DNA of 64,000 nucleotides from Lewinellaceae bacterium (GCA_020636025.1 JACJYQ010000003.1:589558-653557); one strand, 5' to 3'; counted from the stretch's first letter, positions 8,458 to 17,184 are shown. A program made the numbers and translations. Notes: generated by a model not told the origin, from the letters alone.

Positions 8458-9564
8458 CTATTCTAGTCTGATCTTAAACCGTTTTACACTTATCAAAAAG
8501 AACAGGAGTGTGATCCCGGCAAGCACCAGGGTTTCTTTCCAGACGGCGAAAAACCCGGCCCCCTTTATCATGATGTCTTTCACGATGATGTAATACCATT
8601 TGGCCGGAATGATGTTGGAAATGACCTGTAAGGGAATTGGCATGTTCTCAATGGGAAACATAAATCCACTGAGCAAAAGCGTAGGCAGCATCATACCCAT
8701 TAGGGAAATGAGCATAGCCACCTGCTGAGAACTTGTTTGGATGGAAATGAGAATACCCAGGCTTAAACAGGTGATGATAAACAGACAGCTTTCCCCCATG
8801 AGCAAAAACAAGCTGCCTTTTATGGGAAGGTCGAGCAAAAACACACTCAGCAACAGGATCGCACAAATGTTGACGATTGACAAAGCTAGGTAGGGAATGG
8901 CCTTGGAGAAGATAACCATAGCCGGGCGCATAGGCGATACCAGCAACACTTCCATAGTACCGGTTTCCTTTTCCTTCACAATGGCGATGGCGGTCATCAT
9001 CACACAAACCAACAGCAATACCATGGCCATTACGCCAGGAACAAAATTCGGAGCGCCCCTTAGCTGAGGATTGTACAACATCCTGATTTCAGGCGTGATT
9101 TGGTAGGGTAGGGCACCGGTAATGTTCTGTTCCTGCTGATAATCTCTAATGATGGAGCTTAGGTAATTGCTGATTTGATTAGCCAGGTTAATGTCGGTGG
9201 CATCCATGATCAGCTGCACCTGCGCTGTTTTCTGTCGCGACAGATTTTCCATAAAGTCTTCGGGGAAAACGACTGCGGCTTTTATCACCCCTTCTTTGAA
9301 GACATCTTCAATTTGCTGGTGTGTTTGCACCGTTTTCTGCACATCGAAGTACCGGCTGGCTTCAATTTTGGCACTGATCTGTTGGGAGGCAATGTCTTTT
9401 GCATAATCTACAATGATGATTCGGCTGTCTTTTACCTCACTGCTCAAGGCAAACCCGAACAGCAATATCTGGGCTATAGGCATGCCAAAGAGGATGAACA
9501 ACACCTTCTTATCACGTAGTACGTGGTAAAATTCCTTTTTGACGAATGTGAAGAGTTGTTTCAT
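8458..9564 (-). CDS. ABC-2 type exporter permease (first permease of operon)
   Basis: 368 residues with the same layout as the next permease: N-terminal segment (VLFILFGMPIAQILLFGFAL), extracytoplasmic domain about 40-175, then FVPGVMAMVLLLVCVMMTAI and the cytoplasmic motif AIVKEKETGTMEVLLVSPM. It is paralogous to its neighbour, and the two probably form a heterodimeric pore. Its ATG overlaps the stop of the ATPase gene upstream (TAATG), indicating translational coupling. Confidence 0.9.
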   Translation of the reverse strand: MKQLFTFVKKEFYHVLRDKKVLFILFGMPIAQILLFGFALSSEVKDSRIIIVDYAKDIASQQISAKIEASRYFDVQKTVQTHQQIEDVFKEGVIKAAVVFPEDFMENLSRQKTAQVQLIMDATDINLANQISNYLSSIIRDYQQEQNITGALPYQITPEIRMLYNPQLRGAPNFVPGVMAMVLLLVCVMMTAIAIVKEKETGTMEVLLVSPMRPAMVIFSKAIPYLALSIVNICAILLLSVFLLDLPIKGSLFLLMGESCLFIITCLSLGILISIQTSSQQVAMLISLMGMMLPTLLLSGFMFPIENMPIPLQVISNIIPAKWYYIIVKDIMIKGAGFFAVWKETLVLAGITLLFFLISVKRFKIRLE

Positions 9565-10307
9565 TATTCCGATCTTTTTGCGCCTCTGGCCAGTTGATAG
9601 AAAACTTCATCCATCGAATTGGCTTTGAACTGTTGTTTAAGGTTATGCGGTGTATCCAGGGCTGCAATCACGCCATCGACCATTATGGAAACCCGGTTGC
9701 AATATTCGGCTTCGTCCATGTAATGCGTGGTTACGAAAACGGTTATGCCGGAATCGGATGCATCGTAGATCAGATCCCAGAATTGGCGGCGGGTAACGGG
9801 GTCTACGCCTCCGGTAGGCTCATCCAGGAAAACGATTTTGGGGCGATGGAAAACAGCGACTGAAAAGGCCAGTTTTTGTTTCCAACCGAGTGGTAACTCC
9901 TGCACCAGTTTTTTGGCCTCTTTTTGCAAGCCAAGCTGTTCAATCAATTGCTTGCTTTTGGTTTTAATTTCAGAATCACTCATTCCGTAAATACCTCCGA
10001 AAAAAGCCAGGTTTTCTTCAATGGTCAGATCTTCGTACAGCGAAAATTTCTGACTCATATACCCGATGTTCTTTTTGATCTGCTCGGTCTCTTTATATAC
10101 ATCAAAACCTGCCACGGTAGCATTTCCGGCAGAGGGTATGGACAGACCGCAAAGCATGCGCATGGCCGTAGTTTTTCCGGCTCCGTTAGCTCCGAGAAAC
10201 CCGAATATTTCGCCTTTATGCACTTCAAAGGTCACCTCATTGGTGGCGGTGAAAGCCCCAAAGCGCTTGGTGAGTTTTTCTGCTTTTATAACAACTTCTT
10301 CTTGCAT
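9564..10307 (-). CDS. ABC exporter ATP-binding protein (second ATPase)
   Basis: 247 residues, a single nucleotide-binding domain. Walker A is GANGAGKTT (about residue 39), Walker B is KIVFLDEPTGGVDP, and the switch His is in VTTHYMDEAEYC. The ABC signature is degenerate: LPLGWKQKL where LSGGMKQKL is expected. The same kind of change is known in the second half of YbhF-type fused ATPases. With the ATPase encoded just upstream it most likely forms an asymmetric heterodimer. The gap to that gene is 26 bp; the stop overlaps the next start by one base. Confidence 0.92.
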   Translation of the reverse strand: MQEEVVIKAEKLTKRFGAFTATNEVTFEVHKGEIFGFLGANGAGKTTAMRMLCGLSIPSAGNATVAGFDVYKETEQIKKNIGYMSQKFSLYEDLTIEENLAFFGGIYGMSDSEIKTKSKQLIEQLGLQKEAKKLVQELPLGWKQKLAFSVAVFHRPKIVFLDEPTGGVDPVTRRQFWDLIYDASDSGITVFVTTHYMDEAEYCNRVSIMVDGVIAALDTPHNLKQQFKANSMDEVFYQLARGAKRSE

Positions 10308-10333
10308 GATTTCAGAAGATTATGGTTTGATTC

Positions 10334-11248
10334 TTAGCTGAGTAGCTTGATAAAACAGTCTTCAATACTGGCATCAATGGCTTCAATTTCTATGTCGTTT
10401 AGCCCATGTTGTTCCAAATAGGATTTCATGGCTTTAACTTCTCCTTTCAGTTTTTTGTCCACTGATACATGAGCAAATTCTCCAAAGCCATAGCAACTAA
10501 GTGCATGTTCGTATTGGTTCAAAGCCTTGATCATGTTCGACATTTTATCTGCTTTTACAGCATACAACTTATCCGGGTAAGAGGCCGCAATAGCCTTCGG
10601 AGTGTCAATGGATAGAATTTTGCCATTCTGAATCAAGGCAATGCGATCGCATAAATTGGCTTCATCCATATAAGGCGTGGCCACTACAATCGTGATGCCC
10701 TGTACTTTCAGGCGTTTCAGCATTTCCCAGAATTCTTTTCTTGAAACGGGGTCAACCCCCGTGGTAGGCTCATCCAGAAACAACACGGTGGGTTTGTGGA
10801 TAAGGGCGCAACAGAGCGCCAGTTTTTGCTTCATCCCGCCCGACAGATTTCCGGCTTTACGTGTACGGAAAGGCTCTAACTGCTTGTAGATATCTTCCAC
10901 CAGGTAGTAGTTTTCTTCAATGGTGGTATTGAAAACCGTGGCAAAAAAGTTCAGATTTTCCTCCACACTCATATCCTGGTAGAGTGAAAACCTTCCAGGC
11001 ATATACCCCACCTGATTCCTGATCTTTCGGTATTCTTTCACCGTGTCAAAACCATTGACAGAAGCTACACCGCTATCCGGCAACAGCAAGGTGGTCAGTA
11101 TCCGGAATATGCTGGTTTTCCCAGCTCCGTCCGGGCCGATCAGACCAAATATCTCTCCTTCGTTTACGGAAAAGGACACCCCATCAACGGCCAGGAGCTT
11201 TTCCTTGCCATAGGTTTTGCTGATGTTTTGTACGACAACTGCTGACAT
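10334..11248 (-). CDS. ABC exporter ATP-binding protein (first ATPase)
   Basis: 304 residues. The nucleotide-binding domain spans about residues 1-225: Walker A GPDGAGKTS, canonical signature LSGGMKQKLALCC, Walker B TVLFLDEPTTGVDP. The usual switch His is replaced: VVATPYMDEANLC has Pro where VTTHYMDEAE has His. The last 70 residues or so are an extra domain of the kind seen in drug-export ATPases. One partner thus has a good signature and no switch His, the other a degenerate signature and a switch His, which is consistent with one working and one degenerate ATP site. Confidence 0.9.
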   Translation of the reverse strand: MSAVVVQNISKTYGKEKLLAVDGVSFSVNEGEIFGLIGPDGAGKTSIFRILTTLLLPDSGVASVNGFDTVKEYRKIRNQVGYMPGRFSLYQDMSVEENLNFFATVFNTTIEENYYLVEDIYKQLEPFRTRKAGNLSGGMKQKLALCCALIHKPTVLFLDEPTTGVDPVSRKEFWEMLKRLKVQGITIVVATPYMDEANLCDRIALIQNGKILSIDTPKAIAASYPDKLYAVKADKMSNMIKALNQYEHALSCYGFGEFAHVSVDKKLKGEVKAMKSYLEQHGLNDIEIEAIDASIEDCFIKLLS

Positions 11249-11538
11249 GGTAGACTATGATTAATTTGATTTGTATGGTTTATTTGAGGTTATAAACGAG
11301 AAAAGGGTGGAAAGCACTCATCTTATATAAAGGGTGAATCCAGCGCTTCTTTATTTTTATTCAACCCCTTCGGGGTTGTGATGGATTGAGAGCTCCGACA
11401 CCCCGCATTTCATACGGGGTTATCCAGTTTATCCACTTCGTGGTTATTAAACTTTTACCCGATGTATTCATTAATCAAAGCCACAAATCATCACTTTCAT
11501 TGAACTGTAAATCACAGTAATCACAAAAATCAAACGAA
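11249..11538. other. Gap within exporter operon holding REP-like double hairpin
   Basis: 290 bp without a gene between the fusion-protein and ATPase genes. At 11362-11378 is the hairpin CAACCCC-TTC-GGGGTTG. About 25 bp on is a second one, ACCCCG-CATTTCATA-CGGGGT, then text with inverted words (TTATCCACTTCGTGGTTA). Two adjacent C4/G4 hairpins are typical of REP-like elements in Bacteroidota intergenic DNA. It could modulate expression between the two halves of the operon. Confidence 0.5.
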
Positions 11539-12513
11539 TCAAAGTCTAACCTCCCCGTACATCCCGATCTTCAAGCTACCGTCGTTCTTCACTTTGATTT
11601 TAACGGCATATACAAGGTTCGCGCGCTCGTCTTTGGTTTGTATTGTTTTGGGCGTGAATTCAGCCTTGTCGGAAACCCAGGTAACGGTGCCGCTTAGTTC
11701 TTTCTGATTGTCGGGGCCGTCATCAACCAGTACGGTGACTGTTTGACCGGTATTGACAGAGGGAAGCTGATTGCCGGTGATGTAGGCGCGGAGAGTCATT
11801 TCAGATAGGTCGGCCAGTTTGTACAGTGGTCTGCCCATGCTGGTAAATTCACCATCCATGGCGTATTTGGTGAGTACGACACCGGTTGCGGGATTGACGA
11901 TCTCTCCTCTGGAAATCATGTCTTCCATTTGTTCCACGCGTTTCTGCATAGGCGCTTTTTCACTCAGGATGCCACGGTTTTGCAATTGTACACTGGCTTT
12001 GGCGGAGGCCATCTGCTGATCAATGACCGAGAGGCTTTCTCTGGCAGCCGTTAATTGTTTTTCCATGACTGAAATTTGGCCTTCTGCGTCATCCAGTTGT
12101 TTGGGGGTAGCGGCATCGGCTTTTACGAGTTTTTGCAGTCGGGCCTGTTCTTTTTTCGCAACGGTGATTTGCTCGAGTAATACATTTATTTGTGCTTGTT
12201 GAGCATCGCGTTGGGTCTTTAGGATGGCTATTTGTGGGCCAGGGTCATTTGTTTTCTGGTTCAGCGCCTGTAGACTGGCCTCAGCCTGACCTTTTTGCAA
12301 TTCCAGGTTAACTACATCGATCTGGCCTATCACTGAGTCTTTTTTCAGGGCATCTCCTTCTTCTATATTGAATTGAAGGATCTTGCCGGTAGCCTCGGCG
12401 CTGACGATGATTTCATCTGCTTCAAAGGTGCCGGAAGCATCGTATTTGGAACCTCCGTTGTTGCAGGAATAAAGGAAAATCAGTGCGAGTGAAAGGATGC
12501 TAATTTTATTCAT
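11539..12513 (-). CDS. HlyD/MFP-family periplasmic adaptor lipoprotein of ABC exporter
   Basis: 324 residues. The N-terminus has a lipobox (LALIFLYSC, Cys17), so it is anchored in the inner membrane by lipid. Residues about 25-75 and 205-235 are the two halves of a lipoyl-like domain (GTFEADEIIVSAEATGKI, NPATGVVLTKYAMDGEF). Residues about 75-200 are a long coiled-coil hairpin rich in Gln/Lys/Ala. A beta-barrel part follows (YITGNQLPSVNTGQTVTVLV). The family bridges an inner-membrane ABC transporter to a TolC channel. Position between the TolC and ATPase genes fits a YbhG-like role. Confidence 0.9.
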   Translation of the reverse strand: MNKISILSLALIFLYSCNNGGSKYDASGTFEADEIIVSAEATGKILQFNIEEGDALKKDSVIGQIDVVNLELQKGQAEASLQALNQKTNDPGPQIAILKTQRDAQQAQINVLLEQITVAKKEQARLQKLVKADAATPKQLDDAEGQISVMEKQLTAARESLSVIDQQMASAKASVQLQNRGILSEKAPMQKRVEQMEDMISRGEIVNPATGVVLTKYAMDGEFTSMGRPLYKLADLSEMTLRAYITGNQLPSVNTGQTVTVLVDDGPDNQKELSGTVTWVSDKAEFTPKTIQTKDERANLVYAVKIKVKNDGSLKIGMYGEVRL

Positions 12514-12551
12514 GTTGAAAAGGTTGAGATTTTATAACAAAGGGCTGGTTC

Positions 12552-13817
12552 TTAGTTTCCGGAGCTGGTTTTCTGTTGGTACTGGGCCATTAATAATTGA
12601 ATATTGTGAAGTATTCTCGTTTGTCTCGCCGCATCTTCTGCATTCACCTCGCGGAGATAATCGCTGGATGTAATGACTCCATTTTCCAACTGGGCAGAAG
12701 CGGCACTTTTAACACTGCCTCGTAAGCGTATGATCTCCTCATCAGTATTCAAAAGCGCTTGTAACTTGTTTATTTCTTCACTTTGATGATTCAGGGTCAG
12801 GTTGGTGTTGAATAGAAAAGTTTCCTGCTGAAGATCTACACTCCGTTTATTTAGATCAATCAGGTTTCGTTGATTTTTGAGGGTGTAAAAACCACTGATC
12901 GGAATATTTAATCGGAAGCCACCGATGTAATAAGGCTCAAAATCATTGCTCAGAATATTGAACGCCGGCCGACCGTAGCCACCTTGAAAGAATAAATTCA
13001 ATTTTGGCCTGTTCACAGCGGATAACAAACCATTTTGCTTGTCCAGTGAGTTTCTTTGATATTCAAAAAGCAAAAGCTCAGGTCGATTGATACTGCCAGC
13101 ATAACCAGCCGGTGAAGCCGGCGTGATGAGTTTGGTTTCCTCATCGAGTGTCATTCCAATGAGCAAACCGAGCATATTGGTAAAGGCTCTTTTATTGGCC
13201 TGAAGCTCCAGCACCCGTTGCTCAATTTTCAGCGCTTCGGCTTTCAACAGATCCACACTGCTTTTGAAAGCCGCTCCGTTGTCGACGGCTCCCTGTGTAC
13301 GCTTTATTCCGTTCTGGATATCGTTCTGTATCAGCGAGGTTTGTTTCAATTGTTCCTCGATCATTAAGATGCCAAAAAACAGTTGCTCCACCCTGGATTT
13401 GAGCTTGTACAGCTCAGTTTCCAGCTTTTGCTGTTCGAGTAAAGAGTTGGCTTTTTGAATCTTTTTCTGTTGTTTCACTACGCCACCATCATAAATAGGC
13501 TGGTATAGTTCTGCATAAACCTTGTACTGATCTTTGCTGAGTGGTTCTACTCCCGGAATTTGAAAAGGCAGTTCTACTACAGCAGACTGATAGGTAGCCT
13601 GCGCATTGATGTTGATCTGAGGGAGATAACCCCGGTTTGCATTTTCAATGGTGTATTCGGTACTTTTTGAAATCAGGTCGTACTGTCTCACTAGCGGATA
13701 GTTTGTCCGTGCCAGTATGTAGCAGGAGTCGAGACTGAGTGAAGTCGTTTGCGCTTCTGCGGTAAAAAAGCTCAGAAGGCTAAAGAAATAAATAACCGAT
13801 TTGAAAATTTTGCTCAT
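12552..13817 (-). CDS. TolC-family outer-membrane channel protein
   Basis: 421 residues with a signal peptide ending FFTAEAQ. There are two repeats of outer-membrane efflux helices; the typical start SLSLDSCYILARTNYPLVRQ is present, and a second repeat begins near INRPELLLFEYQRNSLDKQN. The family forms trimeric channels through the outer membrane and periplasm. It heads the exporter operon, 38 bp before the fusion-protein gene, and follows the TetR-family gene across a 162-bp palindromic element. Confidence 0.9.
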   Translation of the reverse strand: MSKIFKSVIYFFSLLSFFTAEAQTTSLSLDSCYILARTNYPLVRQYDLISKSTEYTIENANRGYLPQININAQATYQSAVVELPFQIPGVEPLSKDQYKVYAELYQPIYDGGVVKQQKKIQKANSLLEQQKLETELYKLKSRVEQLFFGILMIEEQLKQTSLIQNDIQNGIKRTQGAVDNGAAFKSSVDLLKAEALKIEQRVLELQANKRAFTNMLGLLIGMTLDEETKLITPASPAGYAGSINRPELLLFEYQRNSLDKQNGLLSAVNRPKLNLFFQGGYGRPAFNILSNDFEPYYIGGFRLNIPISGFYTLKNQRNLIDLNKRSVDLQQETFLFNTNLTLNHQSEEINKLQALLNTDEEIIRLRGSVKSAASAQLENGVITSSDYLREVNAEDAARQTRILHNIQLLMAQYQQKTSSGN

Positions 13818-13837
13818 TTGCTTTAATCGTTTGTTTA

Positions 13838-13999
13838 AGAGCTTGTTGCGAGTTTTCTGCCGGAGACAAAAACGAGGGCTTTTTTTGACAGGTTTAACGT
13901 TTTTTTAGGTGCATAGCGGGGTTACGTGCCTGAAAAAAGGTGAAGACTGGCGAAAAAAGAACCGTTTTTGGCCCGGTGAGAAAATTCTCAGCAAGCTCT
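13838..13999. mobile_element. 162-bp imperfect palindrome, MITE-like
   Basis: The end AGAGCTTGTTGCGAGTTTTC is mirrored by GAAAATTCTCAGCAAGCTCT at the other end. Inner words also mirror each other (TAGCGGGGTTACGT near the middle, CAAAAACG against CGTTTTTG), so most of the element folds back on itself. It nearly fills the gap between the tetR-like and tolC-like genes. The same end word AGAGCTTGTT followed by TTTTC occurs once more, alone, at about 22957. No transposase is present. Its position could make it a transcription attenuator. Confidence 0.6.
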
Positions 14000-14022
14000 A
14001 AATCCAGGGTAAATTTTTTTTG

Positions 14023-14625
14023 TTATATCGTGCTGTTCAAAATGGTTTTTGCCCACCCGGATACGAGTTTTTTCCTATCCTCCATCAATTTTTCGAAACC
14101 GATTTCCTGAACAGAGGGTAATTGCCCAAAAATCGGACGCGCGGCAAATGGGAATACAACCATGCCCAATAAAGCCATCATAAACTGAATGGGGTGTAGT
14201 TTGGGATTGTGTTCTTTTATCTGTTGAAAGAATTTAGAGCCTTCCAGTATAGCGGCAACGGGTATGGATTGCTGTATACGGCCAGGGTGCTCCCTTAATT
14301 CGCTCAATATGAAAATTGGGAGATCCGGATTTTCCTGAAGCATATCAATGTAATGCTCTGACAATAAATCAATCTTGTTCTCAAGCGTACTCTTTTGGTC
14401 CATTAATATGGGCAAAATGGTTCCGAACATCTGCTGCATGCGCTCCATCATGATCTCTTCGAACAACTTCTCCTTGCTCCTGAAATAATAATTCAGCAAG
14501 GCCAGGTTGATTCCTGCTTCTTCGGCAATGTCTCTGGTCCGGGTGGCAGCATAGCCTTTCATGGTAAAAACCTTTCGGGCTGCTTCCTTGATCTTTTGTT
14601 CTGTGCTGCTGTCTTTTCCGCTCAT
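14023..14625 (-). CDS. TetR/AcrR-family repressor of the exporter operon
   Basis: About 200 residues. The N-terminal helix-turn-helix reads IKEAARKVFTMKGYAATRTR, DIAEEAGINLALLNYYF, RSKEKLFEEIM; the C-terminal half is a divergent ligand-binding domain. The open frame continues upstream to an ATG at 14679, but a full promoter (-7 box at 14665-14672) lies inside that extension. Transcripts would start near 14659, so the Met at 14625, just before SGKDSSTEQKIKEAAR, is preferred. Context resembles CecR/YbiH of E. coli, which sits beside YbhGFSR. A direct-repeat operator overlapping its own -33 box suggests autoregulation. Confidence 0.88.
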   Translation of the reverse strand: MSGKDSSTEQKIKEAARKVFTMKGYAATRTRDIAEEAGINLALLNYYFRSKEKLFEEIMMERMQQMFGTILPILMDQKSTLENKIDLLSEHYIDMLQENPDLPIFILSELREHPGRIQQSIPVAAILEGSKFFQQIKEHNPKLHPIQFMMALLGMVVFPFAARPIFGQLPSVQEIGFEKLMEDRKKLVSGWAKTILNSTI

Positions 14626-14664
14626 TTTCTCGTTGAAATCTATAGGGGTTTGAAAAACTTGCGC

Positions 14665-14697
14665 CAAAGGTATGGACATGAATTTGAATTATGCAAA
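14665..14697 (-). promoter_or_regulatory. Bacteroidota promoter of the tetR-like gene
   Basis: On the minus strand: TTTG (14694-14697), 21-nt spacer, TACCTTTG (14665-14672). This matches the TTTG / TAnnTTTG consensus exactly. It lies downstream of the longest possible start codon (14679) and so decides in favour of the start at 14625. Confidence 0.75.
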
Positions 14698-14734
14698 TGA
14701 TTTAATCAAAAAATTTAAACAAATGATTAAATCG
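14694..14734. promoter_or_regulatory. Candidate TetR operator: paired near-palindromes
   Basis: CAAATGATTTAATC at 14694 and CAAATGATTAAATC at 14720 are direct repeats 26 bp apart. Each contains a near-perfect palindrome (TGATT-W-AATCR; 14698-14708 and 14724-14734). The first covers the -33 box of the regulator's promoter. Spacing, symmetry and position fit autorepression by the adjacent TetR-family protein. No second copy was seen before the tolC-like gene. Confidence 0.6.
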
Positions 14735-14848
14735 CTGTTCGCTGCCGAATTATCGGGGTACTCGCCGGCGGAAACGCCATGAATAACAAAGCTCACATCA
14801 ACCCAGGATATCAACCCAGCAGGGCTTCAGCCCTGGGTGTGCCGGAAC

Positions 14849-14887
14849 AAAAAATCGCCCTGCCTGGAAATACTCCAAACAGGGCGA
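14849..14887 (-). terminator. Terminator of the ECF sigma gene
   Basis: Stem TCGCCCTG / CAGGGCGA with a 17-nt loop, followed on the minus strand by a T6 run. It is 40 bp past the sigma-factor stop codon. Just beyond it (14816-14837) lies another short G/C palindrome (CAGGGCTTCAGCCCTG), REP-like. Confidence 0.85.
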
Positions 14888-14926
14888 AATTTTGTGCTAA
14901 AAGCACAAAAAAATCAGTGATCCGGG

Positions 14927-15517
14927 TTACTGAAGCACCACTTCTTTCTCCGACATCATTTTCCGGATGTTGATCAGGGCGTAACGCATACGGCCCAGCG
15001 CAGTATTTATGCTTACCCTGGTCAGGGAGGCGATTTCTTTAAAGCTCATGTCGGCATAGTGCCGCAGGATAACTACTTCACGCTGCTCAGGAGGCAGAGA
15101 GTCTACCAGGCGGCGGATGTGGTTGTGTGTTTCGGAGCGCATCATAGTGGTATCGGCTCCGTCGTTACCTACGCGCAGGATCTCGAAAATATCAAAATCT
15201 TCGGAAGGATTGATATGCGCCCGGCGCTTGTTGCGACGGTGATAATCCACACACATATTATAGGAGATACGCATGGCCCACTGAACAAACTTGCCCTCGT
15301 GGTTGTACTTGCCCTTGCGGAGCGTATCAATAATCTTAATGAAAACCTCCTGGAAAATATCTTCAGCCAGGGCGCGGTCTTTCACAAAGAGATAAATAGA
15401 CGTGTAAATCTTGGCCTTGTAGCGAGAAAGAAGTGTCTCAAAGGCGGCTTCGTCACCATTAACGTAACGGTTGATCAGTTCCTGATCGTGGATCATCGGC
15501 ATAACTTGCATAAGCAA
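14927..15517 (-). CDS. ECF-type RNA polymerase sigma factor
   Basis: 196 residues (or 189 if the Met in MIHDQELINRY is used). Region 2 is YKAKIYTSIYLFVKDRALAE, DIFQEVFIKI, with the region 2.3/2.4 segment GKFVQWAMRISYNMCVDYHR. Region 4 is LVDSLPPEQREVVILRHYAD then MSFKEIASLTRVSINTALGR MRYAL. No anti-sigma gene adjoins it. Stand-alone ECF factors of this type are common and well conserved in Bacteroidota, and may serve general rather than stress-specific transcription. A consensus promoter lies 120-150 bp upstream and a terminator follows, so it is monocistronic. Confidence 0.92.
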   Translation of the reverse strand: MLMQVMPMIHDQELINRYVNGDEAAFETLLSRYKAKIYTSIYLFVKDRALAEDIFQEVFIKIIDTLRKGKYNHEGKFVQWAMRISYNMCVDYHRRNKRRAHINPSEDFDIFEILRVGNDGADTTMMRSETHNHIRRLVDSLPPEQREVVILRHYADMSFKEIASLTRVSINTALGRMRYALINIRKMMSEKEVVLQ

Positions 15518-15876
15518 ACGTGGTTTTGCTGTTTAACCAGTTAAATTAGAAATAGCAGAATTTAAATGGTGTACAAGTTGATGTCGATAAGCAAAAAAAT
15601 GTTTGGTGGAAAAGTTTGTGTGTCGTTGTTGACGCTGTCAAATGTAGGGCTATCTGTTTTGAAGGCCAAACAATTTTCTACTTTTTAACATTTTTTTTAC
15701 CGAATGTGGGGCAACCACAGAAAAATTAACCCAAAATTGCGCTGATAAAAGTATTTTTGCCTCGAAATCTAAACATGGCGATCTTCACTTCACTCTTTTA
15801 TTTCTTTTAACGCAATAGCTTAGCTTTTCGCCATGTATCACCTAAGCAGAAATAACGGCGGCTATAGCGCCTTCAC
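15518..15876. other. Divergent intergenic region between sigma factor and CNNM gene
   Basis: 359 bp without a gene. It carries the minus-strand sigma promoter (separate entry). For the plus strand, TATTTTTG at 15752-15759 fits a -7 box for the CNNM gene, but no good TTTG lies about 20 nt upstream. The rest is A+T-rich with no further structure seen. Confidence 0.5.
15639..15670 (-). promoter_or_regulatory. Promoter of the ECF sigma gene
   Basis: On the minus strand: TTTG (15667-15670), 20-nt spacer, TACATTTG (15639-15646), a full match to the Bacteroidota housekeeping promoter. The predicted leader is about 115-135 nt. Confidence 0.75.
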
Positions 15877-17184
15877 ATGGAAATTCTAATTGTAGTCATC
15901 CTCATTATCCTGCACGGCTTGCTCGTGTTGGGTGAAATTGCGCTGCTCACAGCGAAACGCTCCCGATTGGAAGGAGAAAAACTCAAAGGGAACCGGAATG
16001 CCAAAATAGCATTGGGCTTGCTCGATAATATCGACAAGTATCTTTCAGCCATGCAGATCGGGATTACCCTGATCAGTATAGTGGAAGGTGCTTATGCCGG
16101 TGTTGCGATAGGACATCATCTGGAACCTTTGGTTAATATGGTACCGGCTTTCCAGCCCTATGCAGAACAGATATCCCTGTCGATAGTAGTAACCCTCATT
16201 ACCTATTTCTCACTCATTGTGGGAGAGCTGGCGCCCAAATACATCGCCATTCAGTATGCCGAATCCATGGCCTTGGCCGGAGCGCCTGTCATGAATTTTG
16301 TGACCAACCTCACTGGCCCAATCTCCAATTTCCTCAGCTGGTCTACCAAAATGTTCATGCGCATGTTGTTCATCAAGCCCAATGATGCACAGAGCATTTC
16401 CGAGGATGAAATCAAGCTGATGGTAAAAATGGCCAACCAGCAGGGCGTACTCCACCACAAGGAAAGTGAGTTCATTCAGAATATTCTTCGTTTTGCCGAT
16501 CGCGACGCCTATACCATTATGACACACCGCAATGCTGTGGAGTGGATAAACATAAACTCGCCGGAATCTGAAATCGACAAGCAGGTTTATGAAAGTGGTT
16601 ATACAAAGTTTCTGGTTTGCGACGATTCAATTGAAAACATCCTGGGAGTTGTTAAGCTCAGGGATTATATCGATGGTAAGTCGAAGAAGAACTTTAAAAT
16701 TCAGAATATACTGACCCAGCCCATCTATGTTCCAGAGAGCATGAACTCCCTCAAGGTTCTGGAGCGCTTCCAAAAAGAGCGGAATTATTTCGCCGTGGTT
16801 GTTGATGAATACGGATCAACACAGGGGATCATCACCCTGCACGATCTCACGGAAAATATTTTTGGTACCCTGCCTGATTTGGATGATACAGAGGAACCAA
16901 GCATCGTAGCCCGAGAAGATGGCAGTTACCTGGTAGATGGTATGATCCCTATTGATGAACTAAAGGAAACCATCAATGTAAACGAATTCGATCAGGAAGA
17001 CTCAGACTATTCCACACTGGCAGGTTTTATTCTGTATAAACTCAGCGAAATTCCAAGTGCAGGCGATTCCCTTGAAGCCGAAGGCTACCGTTTTGAGATC
17101 ATTGATATGGACAAAAGCAAGATCGATAAAGTGTTGATCACCAAGGTAGCTGAAGCGGTTGCCGGGGAGAAAACTGAAAATTAA
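15877..17184 (+). CDS. CNNM/HlyC-CorC family membrane protein with CBS pair
   Basis: 435 residues. Residues about 1-190 are the CNNM (DUF21) membrane domain with segments such as MEILIVVILIILHGLLVLGE and QISLSIVVTLITYFSLIVGE. Residues about 205-335 are a CBS pair (GVVKLRDYIDGK, VVVDEYGSTQGIITLHDLTE). The last 80 or so are the CorC/HlyC transporter-associated domain (LVDGMIPIDELKE, TLAGFILYKLSEIP). Family members are linked to magnesium or cobalt efflux; the old 'hemolysin' label is unreliable. Its TAA stop is the first three bases of an inverted-repeat arm. Confidence 0.9.
   Translation: MEILIVVILIILHGLLVLGEIALLTAKRSRLEGEKLKGNRNAKIALGLLDNIDKYLSAMQIGITLISIVEGAYAGVAIGHHLEPLVNMVPAFQPYAEQISLSIVVTLITYFSLIVGELAPKYIAIQYAESMALAGAPVMNFVTNLTGPISNFLSWSTKMFMRMLFIKPNDAQSISEDEIKLMVKMANQQGVLHHKESEFIQNILRFADRDAYTIMTHRNAVEWININSPESEIDKQVYESGYTKFLVCDDSIENILGVVKLRDYIDGKSKKNFKIQNILTQPIYVPESMNSLKVLERFQKERNYFAVVVDEYGSTQGIITLHDLTENIFGTLPDLDDTEEPSIVAREDGSYLVDGMIPIDELKETINVNEFDQEDSDYSTLAGFILYKLSEIPSAGDSLEAEGYRFEIIDMDKSKIDKVLITKVAEAVAGEKTEN

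Noticed and set aside
9175..10341. Long plus-strand frames opposite the ABC genes (89 to 137 codons)
   Set aside because: They are antisense to firmly assigned ABC genes and have no family likeness.
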